From Maylandia zebra (taxonomy: Eukaryota; Chordata; Actinopteri; Cichliformes; Cichlidae): DNA of 64,000 nt. A program made the position numbers and the translations under genes. Each line of letters opens with the position of its first letter. Positions within the stretch are counted from its first letter, which is position 1. Of the stretch, positions 13,994-28,900 are shown piece by piece. The notes beneath the pieces were generated by a model. It searched no databases and was not told the DNA's origin. It was given only the letters and a program-made list of their open reading frames with translations. Where the stretch lies: assembly GCF_041146795.1 (NCBI RefSeq), contig NC_135175.1, positions 35,809,169 through 35,873,168 of the forward strand, given 5' to 3'.

Positions 13994-16232
13994 CTGGCTC
14001 TGCTGACTCTCTTCTGATACCTGAGAAAACCTCCTGGGAGCTGACCTGATTCCCACCTGTGGATTTGGACCTGCGAGCGTCTCTGTGTCCTGCCAACAAA
14101 GCCTGACCGGCTTCACACTGAAGTTCTATATCAGTTCCACCCTGGAGCTCCTCCACAGTGGGAGCTGCCCAGTACAACCAGTCTGCTAGTGTCTGAGCTC
14201 TGCTGGAAACCTGATTTGTTCTCAGCGTACTTCCTGTCACCGCTCATTTTCTTTGCTATTGTTTAAAATTGCTGAACTACTGATGTCTTTTTATTATGTT
14301 CACGTTGACATCAGTATTATAGAGAAATATACGTTTTATTTATTGAAAGAGATCTTTAATCTAACTTTTGCACTTAGATGATCTCGCTTTGGTTTTTGGT
14401 TCCTTAAATGCAGAAATTTTGAAGGAAATATTGAATGAAAGCCACACTTTGTATAAGTTTATCTTTAATTATTTTACTACACTATTTAATGAATAATTAT
14501 GCCTTTTTTTTTTACAGCCAGTGCAGTGTTTTTTGTATTTTTGTTCAGCGATCAGGAGTTTGTTTAATAGGTTTCTAGTATTCACAGCCATTAGAGTCTG
14601 AGTGATTCGGTTTAAGTCATTTTGTCTTGTCAGCTCTACACTGCTGTGGCCGGTTAGCTCAGCAGGTTAGAGCATGGTGCTAATAACGCCAAGGTCACGG
14701 GTTCGACCCCCGTACGGGCCAAATTCATGACTGGCAATAATTATGTTTCTGAAGTCAAATGTTTATCTCAGACGCCGTGGTAAATACTTTCCTAAAACAT
14801 CTTATGTGGAGATAGAGGCTTTTATTGTGAAAGGCGCAAACAGGATGAAGCTGATTTCACACTTGCATGGAACAAAAACGGTTTCCTGTGCAGACCGGAT
14901 GACAGGACAAACAGACACTTCTGCTATTTCTTATTTTTTCTCCACTTCAAAGTCGGAAAAAACTTCAAACGTCACAATTTTTATAAATCTGTGAGAATTA
15001 AAAATTGTACAGAGTTAAATTGTATCAAAATGGAAGTCAGAAAGCATCAACAAACTCTTGTTTTTCCTTTAAAAACACATTTGTTCAACTTAGTTTTCAA
15101 CTTTTTCACCTTTTTGCTCCATCTTGTGGTACAAACTGGTATTACATGGAAGTACAGCCTGGCACTAGTTCAACTTCAGTAGATAACTCTTTACTATAAT
15201 ACATGCATGCTGTTTATGGTTTAGTTCATTTGGACAGACGTTAAACATTAATTTACAAAAGTACCTCTAAAACCAGTAAATGAGTTTAATGGATAAATAA
15301 ATCTGCTTCCATGGTGACGCTCAGTCCTGTGCTGTCCTGCCTCTGTGTGTCAGCCCTGCGACAGACTGGCGAGCTGTCCAGGATGTACCCGCCTCTCGCC
15401 CTATGACAGCTGCGATAAGCTCCAGCAACCCTGATAAGTGGAAGCGCGTCTATTTAATGCTTGACTAAATAGAACCTGACTTGAAATAAATGCTCCTAAA
15501 CATCATAGTCCTGCCGTTTGTGATGCTCAGCGGCTTCTTTACCTGGATTCTAACCTGGATTTGAAAGGATGGAGGAGGATGTTGGACTTCTGACGGGTGT
15601 TCAGAATATAATCACTGTCTGCTTTTACCTGTCATAAATCACACATGATGTTTACACTGAGCATGTTTTAATCTTACTTCAGTCATTCCTCTTTTTATCC
15701 TGTAAACTTTAAGTGTTAAAAACTGAAGAAACCATCAAGCCTGAAACAGCCAATCAGCAAGCTGCAGAGCCGCGAGACGTCGAGCCGACAGAGGCCGCGC
15801 CATCCGTGACTCCGCCCAGACAGAGCGAATCAGGTACGCGTGAGCAAGTCTGCTGAATGAAGGACAAATTCAGTCCAGTCACCTGAAGGAGAAATAAGTT
15901 TGGGAGCAGCAGATCAGTCATACAAAGTGTTTGAGCTGGTGATAGAATAAAATAAGGTTTAAGGTCCAGACCTGCAGGTCTCTGAAGAGTTTAAGGCCGC
16001 CCGAGTCGTTTGTCACATGAGGACTAACCTGACTGACAGAGCGACAAACACAAAATATAAAAGCATGTAGTCGACTCCACGTGGCTGAAAGTGAAGCTGC
16101 TCTGTGTGTGGCCGCGTCGTATCCACAGCACCTGTATGAGTCTGAATGCTCACGTTACCTGCTGCCCCACACACCTGTGAGGTCACTGATTGGCTCCCTC
16201 ACCTGTTGATGTTATGATGGTAACATTATGGC

Positions 16233-16298
<66 letters not shown>

Positions 16299-17445
16299 TT
16301 GGTCCAGCTTCTGGATCTCAGGATGTGGAGTCTGAAATCCAAGGTTGGTGCTGCTGCTGCTGCATGCCTCCACCTTCTCCTTCTGCCTCTGGATGATGAC
16401 ATGTTCACGCCTGCATCTGTATTTCTGTTTACATTTCACACGTTAATATGAAGAACAAAAACACAGCAGTTATCACTGACTGACACCATTTTCTGTTGAA
16501 TATTTGCTTTTTGTGTCACTTTCCTGGATTGTAGCTTTTAAAAAGATGTAATCAAACAAAGCTCTGAGTGCATCAGTGGAGCGCTGCTCCCTGTGCAGCT
16601 TTGAAGCACACGCAGAAGTTTATTAGTGAGCTCTGTGACTTCAGTCCTCCAGGGGTTTTTAAATAATGTGTTCAGCATTGAAGGAACAGGCCGGCTTAAC
16701 AGAACCTAAAACTAGACTTTTAGATGGCAGTTATGGCAGTGATGGTTATCTTCTGTGTCTCTGCTTCAGGCACTGAGCAGGCGTTTAGCCGATCATTAGA
16801 CCCAAAGTGAATAGAATGAGCTGTGCTTAAGTCAGAGACATGAGAGGAACAGAAAGAGTCTTTGTTTTGCTGCTGTTTAATGACTGCTGCACGTTAGAGC
16901 TCTGAAACTTAAACCTGCCACGTTTAGTATCAGGGCTGGCTGCAGCCTGATGCAGACTGCAGCGCTGTAACTGTCGTTCATGTTAGGCTCTATGAAGCAC
17001 ACTCCTTCTGGGCAGACTCTGTATCGAAGTTAAGGCGGACTGCAAATGAGAGATCGATGAAAATGTCACACTTTGTTGTTTTTTAAGCCAAACTCTGGAG
17101 AGATAATCGGCTCCAGACCAGGATATCCACCCAGCAGGTTAAAAGAGCCGCCACACACCTGCCACCCATTCATCTTGTTGTTCGTGACCTCGTAGCTGCT
17201 ACAGTCCAGATGTGGCAGGTCGCCCTCTGCTGGAGGAGTGAAGGGACGCTGCATCGCTGCTCTGCTTCTTCTTCTCTGCATTTATTCCTTCAGTGCAATG
17301 CATGATGGGACGCCGTGCTTGGGTAGTGAGCTTCTGTCCTGTTCGTTTCATCAGGCATGAGGCTTGTTTCATATTTGGAGTTTATTAAGACTACAGTGGA
17401 GCGAGTGACTTCAGACAGCTCACACTTCTGCCTCTTCCACACATC

Positions 17446-17541
<96 letters not shown>

Positions 17542-20500
17542 TGTGTCTGTGTGTGTGTGTGCTTTAACTCATTTTACTGATTCTCCACCTCTAGCTGCTG
17601 TGCCCCTCCCTCCGCCAGCAGAGGACAGCTTTGTACCAGGTCAGTTAAACAACCAGGCGGGTTTAAAAAAAGGTTTCTTATTCTTCTCGAGCGGGTGGAG
17701 GGTCAGGGTGGAGGTTTAAAGATGGAGGTGAAAGGGAGGATATATGGGACAGATGGTGATGCGTATGGAGGTCCCTCAAAAATGCCCCGAAATGGAAAAC
17801 TGTCCTTTTTCCTCAAACTAGCTGACAGCATGTGGAGACCCAGAAATGAGATGATTGATAAACTGAGAGGATCGATTAGTGAATCGTGTCCAGATTAAGG
17901 AACAGAGCGAATCTGTTGTCAGATCTTCAAACTCGTGAAGGAATCATTTTGAGTTAAAGCAGCTGAAACATATCAAAAGTTTACTTCTTAAACTTCATAA
18001 TGAAGGAAAGTGTGATTGATCTAAACGAGTACGTTTCATTCGGCCAGCTTACATAAATGTGACATTTCACTCTGTACTTACTTTCCTGGATGTAATTAGA
18101 TTACTTAAAGTATTTTGGGCGTGTGTGACCACGTGATCACGAACAATCATAGTGACGTCTGTGTCTTTGTTTGTCGTAGATGATCCTCGGGAAAGCATCG
18201 GTCCTTACGGTGAGCGGCCTCTGTCTCTCTGTGATGTCACTAAACGTTACTTCCTGTTAATCGCTCTTTTTCTCGTCCTCTTCTTCAGGCGATGAAGCCA
18301 ACACGATTGACACCACTGGAGGTGAGACAGCAGCATGTGAGGGCAGAAACCACGATGGTTGGAAGTTTGTGGTAAAAGATAAAGACGATGATGATGGTGG
18401 TTTTGTTTCCTGTTGCAGTTCTGCTGGCCAAGCGTCAGACTGAGGAGAGCTCCGGTGAGTCAGGCTCAGATTACTGCTTCTACTCATATGTGCATGTTTT
18501 TAGCGTTCAGCCTCTTCTCATGTGTGCTGATGTTCCTCCGTGTGGTGAGGATGTTGTTTCAGGGAGGCCCGATGGAGCCGTCCTGCTTTACTCTGATTGT
18601 TTGATTCCTCAAAGTGTCTCCAAGACGGAGATCTCAGAGATCCCTGTATGAAAGAAAGTGTGCGAGATCGAGTTTGATGTCTTCTCTTTGATAGGAAGTA
18701 TTGTCTGTAATAAGCGATCCGTTATTTAATGTCATGAAATGAGATTAACGTGTTTGTCCACAGCTCTGACACTGTGGAGTGTGTCATGCGTGAATCTGAA
18801 TCACTGACTTTCTGTCCTTCAGTGGAGTTTGCAGAATACGTGACGAGCTCCAAGATGACACAGGAAGCAGGTATCTGCAGCACAGGCTTCAGCCTGAAAC
18901 ACTCACTACAGGTTATTTTTACTCTGATAGACGATGTTGTGTTTTCACACACACCACTGAGTGTTGCTTGACTGTGACCCACATTTCCCGAATGTCTGGG
19001 GTAAAAACACCTACGTGTTTTTCTCTTTTGCATCTGGCACAAACTCTCTGCATCTCATGAGCAGCTTTTCCTCTTCCTGGGCCAACACATTTGTCAGTGA
19101 CACAGCTGAGCTGAAGTGGCCCAGATGAAGACTCAGTGTGTCTGCAGCCGCTTTCTGTATTTAATCAGTATCTGAATAATTGGCCAAATTAAACAAAGCG
19201 TCTCTTCAAACAGACGCAGTGAAGGAGCTGGAAGTTACACATCATGACCAGTATGGGGCTTGAACCCACGACCGTGGCGTTATTAGCACCACACGCTAAC
19301 CAGCTGAGCTAACTGGCCACTGCTCTGTGCTCGAACACTACCTGTGGAAATATCCAGTGTGACTGTTTAACCTGATGACATGAAGCTGTTCACCGATCGG
19401 GTCGTTTATCAGAATCAGGATACTTTATTGATCCCAGAGGACATGATGTGGTCGCAGTCGCTCCAGGACAGTCGGAGCAGTAACGGACTCAACTAATAGT
19501 TTCGTTAAAGTTACAAAATATATACAAATAGCTCAATTATAAATATCCAGAATATTACAGAGATTAAATATATATGATTAACATTTCACTCTATTACTGG
19601 CCTTGTTGATCAGTCTATTCAGTCTGTTGGCATCTGCGACCCTCAACCTGCTGCCCCAGCATGCAACACAGCGGTCCCCAACCCCCGGGTCACGGACTGG
19701 GACCGGGCCGTGAGAGCTGATCCGGGTGTAAAATTTATGGTTTTTATGGTTTCCGTCGTTAACTCGGTTTCCCTGGGTCTTTTCCCGTGTTGTAGTCGTG
19801 CGTCTTATTTTGAAAGAAATATTTACGTGTTACCATAGCGAGCATTAAGGGGCAGAGAGGAGGATGTTCCTCTCATGTTGGTGCATTTCAGGAGGACGCT
19901 GCTAATAAAGTTACACAGTGAATTCATGTTTATTATTATCTTTACAAAATACCAGGTTCTGTCGTATCGTTTTATTTTGTTGCACCTTAGTGGTCGGTCT
20001 GTGAAAATATTGTCAGACATTAAACCGTCCGTGGAGCAAAAAAGGTCGGGGACCGCTGACATCGAGGATAGCATTGGCCACAACAGACTCATAGAAAATC
20101 CTGAGCTTTGTCCGACAGATGCTGAAGGACCTCAGCCGCCTCAGAAAATACAGACGACTCAGTAACCCAGTCCGGTTTAATCCGAGGGATTTATATGCAA
20201 ATGTCACATGGTCCTCCTAAAGCTCACAAATTCATAAACAAATTTGTCCTGAAACTGTGTCAGCTGGGATAGACTCCAGCCTCTGCAACCCTGAACTGGA
20301 TGGATGGATGGATGGAGGGTGGGTGGATGGATGGAGGGTAGATGGATGGAGGGAGGGTGGATGGATGGAGGGTGGGTGGATGGATGGATGGATGGATGGA
20401 TGGATGGATGGAGGGTGGATGGATGGATGGATGGATGGATGGATAGATGGATGGAGGGTGGATGGATGGATGGAGGGTGGATGGATGGAGGGTGGGTGGA

Positions 20501-23500
20501 TGGATGGATGGATGGATGGATGGAGGGTGGATGGATGGAGGGTGGATGGATGGATGGAGGGTGGGTGGATGGATGGAGGGTGGATGGATGGATGGATAGA
20601 TGGATGGAGGGAGGGTGGATGGATGGAGGGTGGGTGGATGGATGGATGGAGGGTGGGTGGGTGGATGGATGGAGGGTGGATGGATGGATGGATGGATAGA
20701 TGGATGGAGGGAGGGTGGATGGATGGATGGATGGATGGATGGATGGATGGAGGGTGAGTGGATGGATGGATGGATGGATGGAGGGTGGATGGATGGAGGG
20801 TGGATGGATGGATGGATAGATGGATGGAGGGTGGATGGATGGAGGGTGGATGGATGGAGGGTGGGTGGATGGATGGATGGATGGATGGATGGATGGAGGG
20901 TGGAGGGTGGATGGATGGATGGAGGGTGGATGGATGGATGGATGGATGGATGGATGGAGGGTGGATGGATGGATGGAGGGTGGATGGATGGAGGGTGGGT
21001 GGATGGATGGATGGAGGGTGGATGGATGGATGGATGGATGGATGGATAGATGGATGGATGGAGGGTGGATGGATGGAGGGTGGATGAATGGATGGATGGA
21101 TGGAGGGTGGATGGATGGAGGGTGGATGGATGGATGGATGGATGGATAGATGGATGGAGGGTGGATGGATGGAGGGTGGATGGATGGATGGATGGATAGA
21201 TGGATGGAGGGTGGATGATGGATGGAGGGTGGATGGATGGATGGATGGTAAGATGGATGGAGGGTGGATGATGGATGGAGGGTGGATGGATGGATGGATG
21301 GATGGATGGATGGAGGGTGGATGGATGGATGGATGGATGGAGGGTGGGTGGATGGATGGATGGATGGATGGATGGATGGAGGGTGGATGGATGGATGGAT
21401 GGATGGATGGAGGGTGGATGGATGGAGGGTGGAGGGTGGGTGGATGGAGGGTGGGTGGATGGATGGATAGATGGATGGAGGGTGGAGGGTGGATGGATGG
21501 ATGGATAGATGGATGGAGGGTGGATGGATGGATGGAGGGTGGATGAATGGATGGAGGGTGGATGAATGGATGGATGGATGGAGGGTGGATGGATGGATGG
21601 ATGGATGGATGGATGGATGGATGGATGGATGGAGGGTGGATGGATGGATGGATGGATGGATAGATGGATGGAGGGTGGATGATGGATGGAGGGTGGATGG
21701 ATGGATGGATAGATGGATGGAGGGTGGATGATGGATGGAGGGTGGATGGATGGAGGGTGGATGGATGGATGGATGGATGGAGGGTGGATGATGGATGGAG
21801 GGTGGATGGATGGATGGATAGATGGATGGAGGGTGGATGATGGATGGAGGGTGGATGGATGGATGGATAGATGGATGGAGGGTGGATGATGGATGGAGGG
21901 TGGATGGATGGATGGATGGATGGAGGGTGGATGATGGATGGAGGGTGGATGGATGGATGGATGGATGGATGGATGGAGGGTGGATGGAGGGTGGATGGAT
22001 TGTAATGCCTGTACTATCCCCTCTGTAACAGACATGCTGGAAAGTCATTTCCCTCGTTTTCAATAATGCAAAGAGAATTTCGGCCTCATCTCCACCTGAC
22101 CTCTGACCTTTGGGCCGTTCTGGTTTAGAGGAGATTTATCGCTGCACCGACTGTTCACCCACACAGAGATCGTACCAGGGAGAGAGGATTTGGATAACCC
22201 ACCTATGAACAGTGTCCAAATGTCCCTGAAGGCAGCAGGAGTGTTCGCAGCCTGCCTGAATCATAGCTCAGGGTGATGAGCAGAGTTGTCGACCTCTCCG
22301 TCCTCACTGACGTCTTTTGTGTCCTGCTTTCAGAGCCGGTCGTAGAAGCAGAGAAGCAGCCTGAAGCAGCAGCAGACGTGGATCCACAGAGTGAGACGCC
22401 CAAACAGACGGAGGCCGAGGGTGAGCTCGCCGGGCTCGCCTGAGCAGACACGTTTCACTAAAGCCAAATAAAAGGAAACACATGAGACGCCAACATTCTA
22501 GTTGGGTCCAGATTTACTGATTTATTCTGAGTTGAATGGTTCTGTCCAGAGGAGAGCGCCCCCTCCAGCTGAGCCAGCAGAGACATGATCTCTGCAGCGC
22601 CTCCTCCCAGTTAGACGTGCTTTAACCTGCTGCTGCTTTCCTTCCCCTCGTGCATGGATTATGCTTCATCAGGAAATCTGGGTTGTAGTTTACAACATGA
22701 CTCCTTCCACCTACCTTTGAGACATTCAGTTAAACTGCATCATAATTTTAAGTTTGAAATCTCATCCTGCACCACACACCCGGACACAAAAACCAGACAA
22801 AGCGGCTGAAAAACAAAACCGTCTCCATCTTTGACGATAACGCTGTAATTCTGTGTCCGTCCAGGAACCTCAGAGAAACAGGCCGAGGACAAGCTGACAG
22901 AAAAAGGTGCAAACTGACTGTAACGTGCAGATTTTCAGCTTCGTGCTTTTTATTTCTCTGCAGTTTTATCATCAAATCTTTTCCTCTCTGTTGTTTCTCC
23001 AGCAAAGAAGAAGAAACCAAAATTACTGAACAAGTTGGATAAAACCATCAAAGCAGAGATCGATGCTGCAGAGAAGCTTCGCAGGAAGGTACAAAATCTA
23101 AATACATAAATTACAGCTGCAAACAGCTGCACAGACGGCTGAGCCCGCCTGACGCTGCGCTCAGCTGTCTGCAGGTTTCCTTCACGATCATCTTCAATCA
23201 GACATAAAACACAAAGCTCATGTTCAGCCCTCAGCAAGCTCTCGTCTTCCTGACAGTTTGAGTGCAAACGAAACAGTCTGGTGAACCGCAGCATGTCTGG
23301 GAGACTCGAGCTGCAATCTTCTGCTCCTGAACTCGGACACAACCAAAGTCACTATCCTGAAAACCTGCTTAGTGTTGCTTTGAACCGTTCAGCCTCAGTT
23401 TGGTCTGTCGGTCACGTTTTCTTGCTGCAGTCGGGTATTGTGGTGCAACTAGGAGCTGTATGAAAATACCAAACTAGTTTAAAATCAGTCTCCTCGTTAC

Positions 23501-25855
23501 ATCAAACTCCACTCGGTTATCAGGGCTGTTAGTTCTGCTGCGACAGGCTCACAGTGCAGAGGTCACTTCCTGTCAGGGTTCTTCCTCCCCACGTTTGCCA
23601 GATGCTGCTCATTGAATGCCTGCAGCCTTTACACACATCTGACACTACCAGTCAGGAGTTTGGACACGCCTCCTCATTAAATGTTTTTTCTTTGTTTGTT
23701 ATTTCCATTGTAGATTCTCACTGAAGGCATCAAAACTCTGAGTGAACATGTGGAGTTATGTAGTAAACAAAAACTTTGAAATGACTCTAAACATGTTTTG
23801 ATTCTTATAAACAGCCACCCTTTGCTTTCATTACTGCTCTTCACACATTCATCAGGCCGCCACTCCTCGTGTTGCTTGGCCCAAACAACGTCTGCTTGTT
23901 GCTTTTCCTCACTCCTGGTTTCTCAGCAGCTGATTCCCACAGCCTCCTCTGAACATGCAGAGACGTGTCTGCTACTGGAGCTCTGTGTGGCATCCATCTG
24001 GGCTCTGATCTGAGCTGCTGTGAACTTGTGATTTCTGAGGCTGGTGACTCGTATGAATGTATCCTCAGCAGCAGAGGGACTCTGGGTCTTTCGTTCCTGG
24101 GCGTCCTCGTGTCAGACAGTTTCATCGTAGTCTTGATGGTTTTTGTGCGCCTGCACTTGGGGACACATTCAGAGTTTTAGCGATTTTCTGGACTGACTGA
24201 CCTGCAGTTCTTAAAGTCATGATGAACTGTAGTTTCTCTTTACTTAGCTGATTGTTTCTTCCCATGATGGGAATTCTAACAGCTGTCAAATTGGCTGTCA
24301 GCTGTGCACCAACCTGACTGCTGCACAACGCAGCTGATGGTCAAACCTCCGTTAAGAAGGCAAGAAACTCCACCACAGGACAACAGCACAGGTTTCTTTG
24401 CTGCATGATTCTACGTTGCTCCATATATTTGATGTCTCTACAATGTATCAACAATGTAGCAAGAAGTAAAATGATGCAAAACAAAGGCAACAGTTTAACG
24501 AGCCGCAGATCAAACAGTAAAAGAAGGCGGTAACTTTCTTATTCGTCTCAGGAATAAACATTCGCGTGTCTGGATCCGCGCCAACGCCAGCATTCAACCT
24601 GCTGAGGCTGTGATGTAATCAGTGTGTCTGTCCCTCTGTCAGGGGAAGCCGGACGAGGCGCTGAAAGCGTTTGAGAGGCTGGTGCAGCAGTACCCGCAGA
24701 GCCCCCGCGCTCGCTACGGGAAAGCCCAGGTATGCGACGGTCCCGCATCACGGCGAGCTGATACTGCGTCGGGCGCACGACATTAACACGGTTCTGTGTG
24801 CAGGCAGAGGACGACATGGCCGAGAAGCTGCGCAGCAACGACATGCTTCAGAGGGCCATCAACACCTACAGGGAGGCCTCCGAGCTCCCTGACGTGACCT
24901 CTGACCTCCTGAGAGCCACGCTGAAGAGACGAGCTGAGAGGCAGCAGTTCCTGGGTAACGCGCACAGTAATGCAACGCAAATGTAGTAAAAGCAATACAT
25001 ATATGAGCGCAGTTACTAAATAATCTAAAGGCTCCGTGGCCAGTATGGGGCTTGAACACAGAGACCGTGGAGAGGCCGTGTACCCTTCCTGTTTCCATTT
25101 GACCTTAGGTAATAACCAGAGCTAACCCACCACACTACCTTTCCAGTATTCTGACTTCCTCTTATATTCTCAGGTCGGATGCGAGGATCTCTGGCGACCT
25201 TGGAAAGGCTGGTTCAGCTCTTTCCTGAAGACATCGGCCTGAAGAACGACCTGGGCGTCGCTCACCTGTTGCTAGGTGACAACAATGGGGCCAAGAAGAT
25301 CTACGAAGAGGTGCGCGAATGGCAACAGCTTTAGCACACACACGAGTTATTTCAGTTTTTTGTTTTGGCGGTTCTCGCCTTGTAAAGGTCTCTGATTGGC
25401 TCTCTGTTCTCTATGCTCCGTCCACTAAGGTTCTGGGAGTCGCGCCTGACAACGGCTTCGCTAAAGTTCACTACGGATTCATCCTGAAGTCAGAAAATAA
25501 GATTGCAGAGAGCATACCGTACCTTAAAGTAAGCACACACATTTTCATGTTTGTGTACACATGTGGGACCTTCAGCGTGTGTTTCACCAACGTGATGGGG
25601 ACTGTGTTACACATGGTCAAAGAAACCACATTTACTTTATGAAATACTAGATTTCAAGAAACAAATGGGCAAGAGAAAAGTGTTTCCTGCTCTGGATGTA
25701 AACTTTAAAATACACACAGTCTGCCTTTCCTTGTTTCCTGTCATATAAGATAAGAGATAAGATAGAACTTTATTAATCCCTCGGGTGGGTTCCTCTGGGA
25801 AATTCGACTTCCAAAAAAAGCACAGCAACGACCGAAGTTACAGTTACAGAATTGT

Positions 25856-25913
<58 letters not shown>

Positions 25914-28900
25914 AATACAGAGACAAATATAAATAAAATATACAAAGGGGATAAATAGAATAAATAGGAATAAAAAATAAAAATACAAGTGAATTGCACA
26001 TTTCAAGTATTGAGTCTATTGCACTGTTGACTATTTACAAAAGTATTGCACAAGGTATTGTACAGTGAGGTGCAGAGGCACTACAGCTTAGTTGTTCCCC
26101 CCTCCTTTGTCCTCCTGTTTCCCCTCCCTCTCCCCTCCAGAGAGGAGTTAAACAGTCTGATGGCGTGTGGGACAAAGGAGTTTTTAAGTCTGTTAGTTCT
26201 TGTCTTGGGGAGAAGCAACCTGTCACTGAACAGACTCTTCTGGTTGTTTATGGCCGTGTGCAGAGGATGCCCAGCATTGTTCATAATGTCCAGCAGTTTC
26301 TTTAATGTCCTTTTCTCTGCCACTCTATATCTATATCTCCTGTTTCAAAGTTGGATGTCCACACTAAACACAGCCAAACTTTAAAGGAAAGGATATCTAA
26401 GCCTCAACCACGGAGAAATGTGAATCGTGCAGAATTTGAACGTCACGTTTCCCCTTCTCTCTCTCCAGGAGGGCTTGGAGTCAGGTGAGCCGGGAACCGA
26501 CGACGGGCGCTTTTATTTCCACCTCGGAGACGCTCTGCAGAGGGTCGGGGACAACAGCGTGAGTAGCGCCTGCCTTTGAGATATTTCACTCGCATTTACA
26601 GGCCAGTTACACCTCAGCACGTCACATCAAACCTCACAGGGATGCCACTGCAGCCGTGTTAACGACACGAGTGTGCGATCGCATCTTCACACCCAACTTT
26701 GTGAACACAGCAACCCGAGGCCTTCGTGTTATTAGTATCACACTCTGTTGGCCCATAGTGATGTTACTGCTCTCGTTGTTCAGGGTGCAGCACACACTGA
26801 AAACATGGTGTCTGTTTCTGGGCCAACACAGTTGTCGGTGACGTAGCTGAGCTAACGTGGCCCAGATGAAGACTCGGTCTGGGTTTGAGTCTGCAGCCAG
26901 GGTTCTCCACATGTTCCTGTATTTAATCAGCGTCTGAACAATGAGATGCATGTTTTAAAAAAGCTTGTCTTTAAATCGAGACCCAGTGAAGGAGCTAACA
27001 AGCTATGTGAGGCTTAAAGTTACACATCATGGCCAGTATGAGGCTTGAACCGTGACCTTGGCGTTATTAGCACCACGCTCTAACCGTTTATTGTGGTGTT
27101 GTCCTGAACGCGTCTGTGTCTGCAGGCGTACGACTGGTACGAGCTGGGTCACAAACGGGGCCACTTTGCGTCGCTGTGGCAGCGATCGCTCTACAACGTG
27201 AACGGCCTGAAGGCGCAGCCCTGGTGGACGGCCAAAGAGACCGGATACACGGACCTGGTGAAGGTGCGCTGCCGGGCTGCCAGAACATTCACGTGTGCGA
27301 TTTCGAGGTTTTAAACGTCGGCCATTTTCTGTGTGCCGCGTTCAGGTGTTGGAGAGGAACTGGAAGACCATCAGGGAGGAGGCTCTGGCTGTGTTGGACC
27401 AAAGCACCAGACACTTTGTACCCGAGGAGGAAAACCTGAGGGAGAAAGGAGACTGGGGCCAGTACACGCTCTGGCAACAAGGTGCACGGGAGATATTTTA
27501 TAGTCCATCAGGTGTTGTCCTGCCTCTTATTACAGGTGTTACTGTCCCCTTTTTCTGTCTGTGGGAGGTATCAGGGCGTTTGTGTTTTTTACAGTTTTTA
27601 GATGTGACTAACAGCTGTGTTACTGTGTTTATCAACAATGTCTTTTCTCCTTTGTGTTCACGTTCAGGGAGAAAAGTTGGAAACGCCTGTCAGGGTGTCC
27701 CGAAAACCTGCGCACTGCTGGAGAGGTTCCCTGAAGCGACGGGCTGCAAGCGAGGACAGGTACAGGCTGTAAACACGGTTATTTCTGCGGTGAAGTTTGG
27801 GATTTTAACAGGCAGACTCACTGTGGGAGCCCCAAGTGGTCATTAGTAGAAGTGCAGTTTGTGTTCCTCTCGTAGGTTTAATAAACACGGCACATACAGT
27901 GGGGCAAAAAAGTATTTAGTCAGCCACTGATTGTGCAAGTTCCCCCACCTAAAATGATGACAGAGGTCAGTAATTTGCACCAGAGGTACACTTCAACTGT
28001 GAGAGACAGAATGTGAAAAAAAAATCCATGAATTCACATGGTAGGATTTGTAAAGAATTTATTCGTAAATTAGGGTGGAAAATAAGTATTTGGTCACCTC
28101 AAACAAGGAAAATCTCTGGCTCTCACAGACCTGTAACGTTTTCTGTAAGAAGCTTTTCTGTCCCCCACTCGTTACCTGTATGAATGGCACCTGTTTGAAC
28201 TCATCATCTGTATAAAAGACACCTGTCCACAGCCTCAAACAGTCAGACTCCAAACTCCGCCATGGCCAAGACCAAAGAGCTTTCGAAGGACACCAGGAAA
28301 AGTATTGTAGACCTGCACCAGACTGGGAAGAGTGAATCTACAATAGGCAAGCAGCTTGGTGTGAAAAAATCAACTGTGGGAGCAATCATCAGAAAATGGA
28401 AGACATACAAGACCACTGATAATCTCCCTCGATCTGGGGCTCCACGCAAGATCTCATCCCGTGGGGTCAAAATGATCATGAGAACGGTGAGCAAAGATCC
28501 CAGAACCACACGGGGGGACCTGGTGAATGACCTGCAGAGAGCTGGGACCAAAGTAACAAAGGTCACCATCAGTAACACACTACAACGGCAGGGAATCAAA
28601 TCCCGCAGTGCCAGACGTGTTCCGCTGCTGAAGCCAGTGCATGTCCAGGCCCGTCTGAAGTTTGCCAGAGAGCACATGGATGATACAGCAGAGGATTGGG
28701 AGAATGTCATGTGGTCAGATGAAACCAAAGTAGAACTTTTTGGTATAAACTCAACTCGTCGTGTTTGGAGGAAGAAGAATACTGAGTTGCATCCCAAGAA
28801 CACCATACCTACTGTGAAGCATGGGGGTGGAAACATCATGCTATGGGGCTGTTTTTCTGCCAAGGGGACAGGACGACTGATCCGTGTTAAGGACAGAATG

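Noticed and set aside
20204..22063. Minus-strand frames of about 600 codons made of Ser-Ile-His-Pro repeats, and plus-strand Trp-Met-Asp-Gly frames
   Set aside because: Pure translation of the GGAT satellite, with no unique sequence or splice context.
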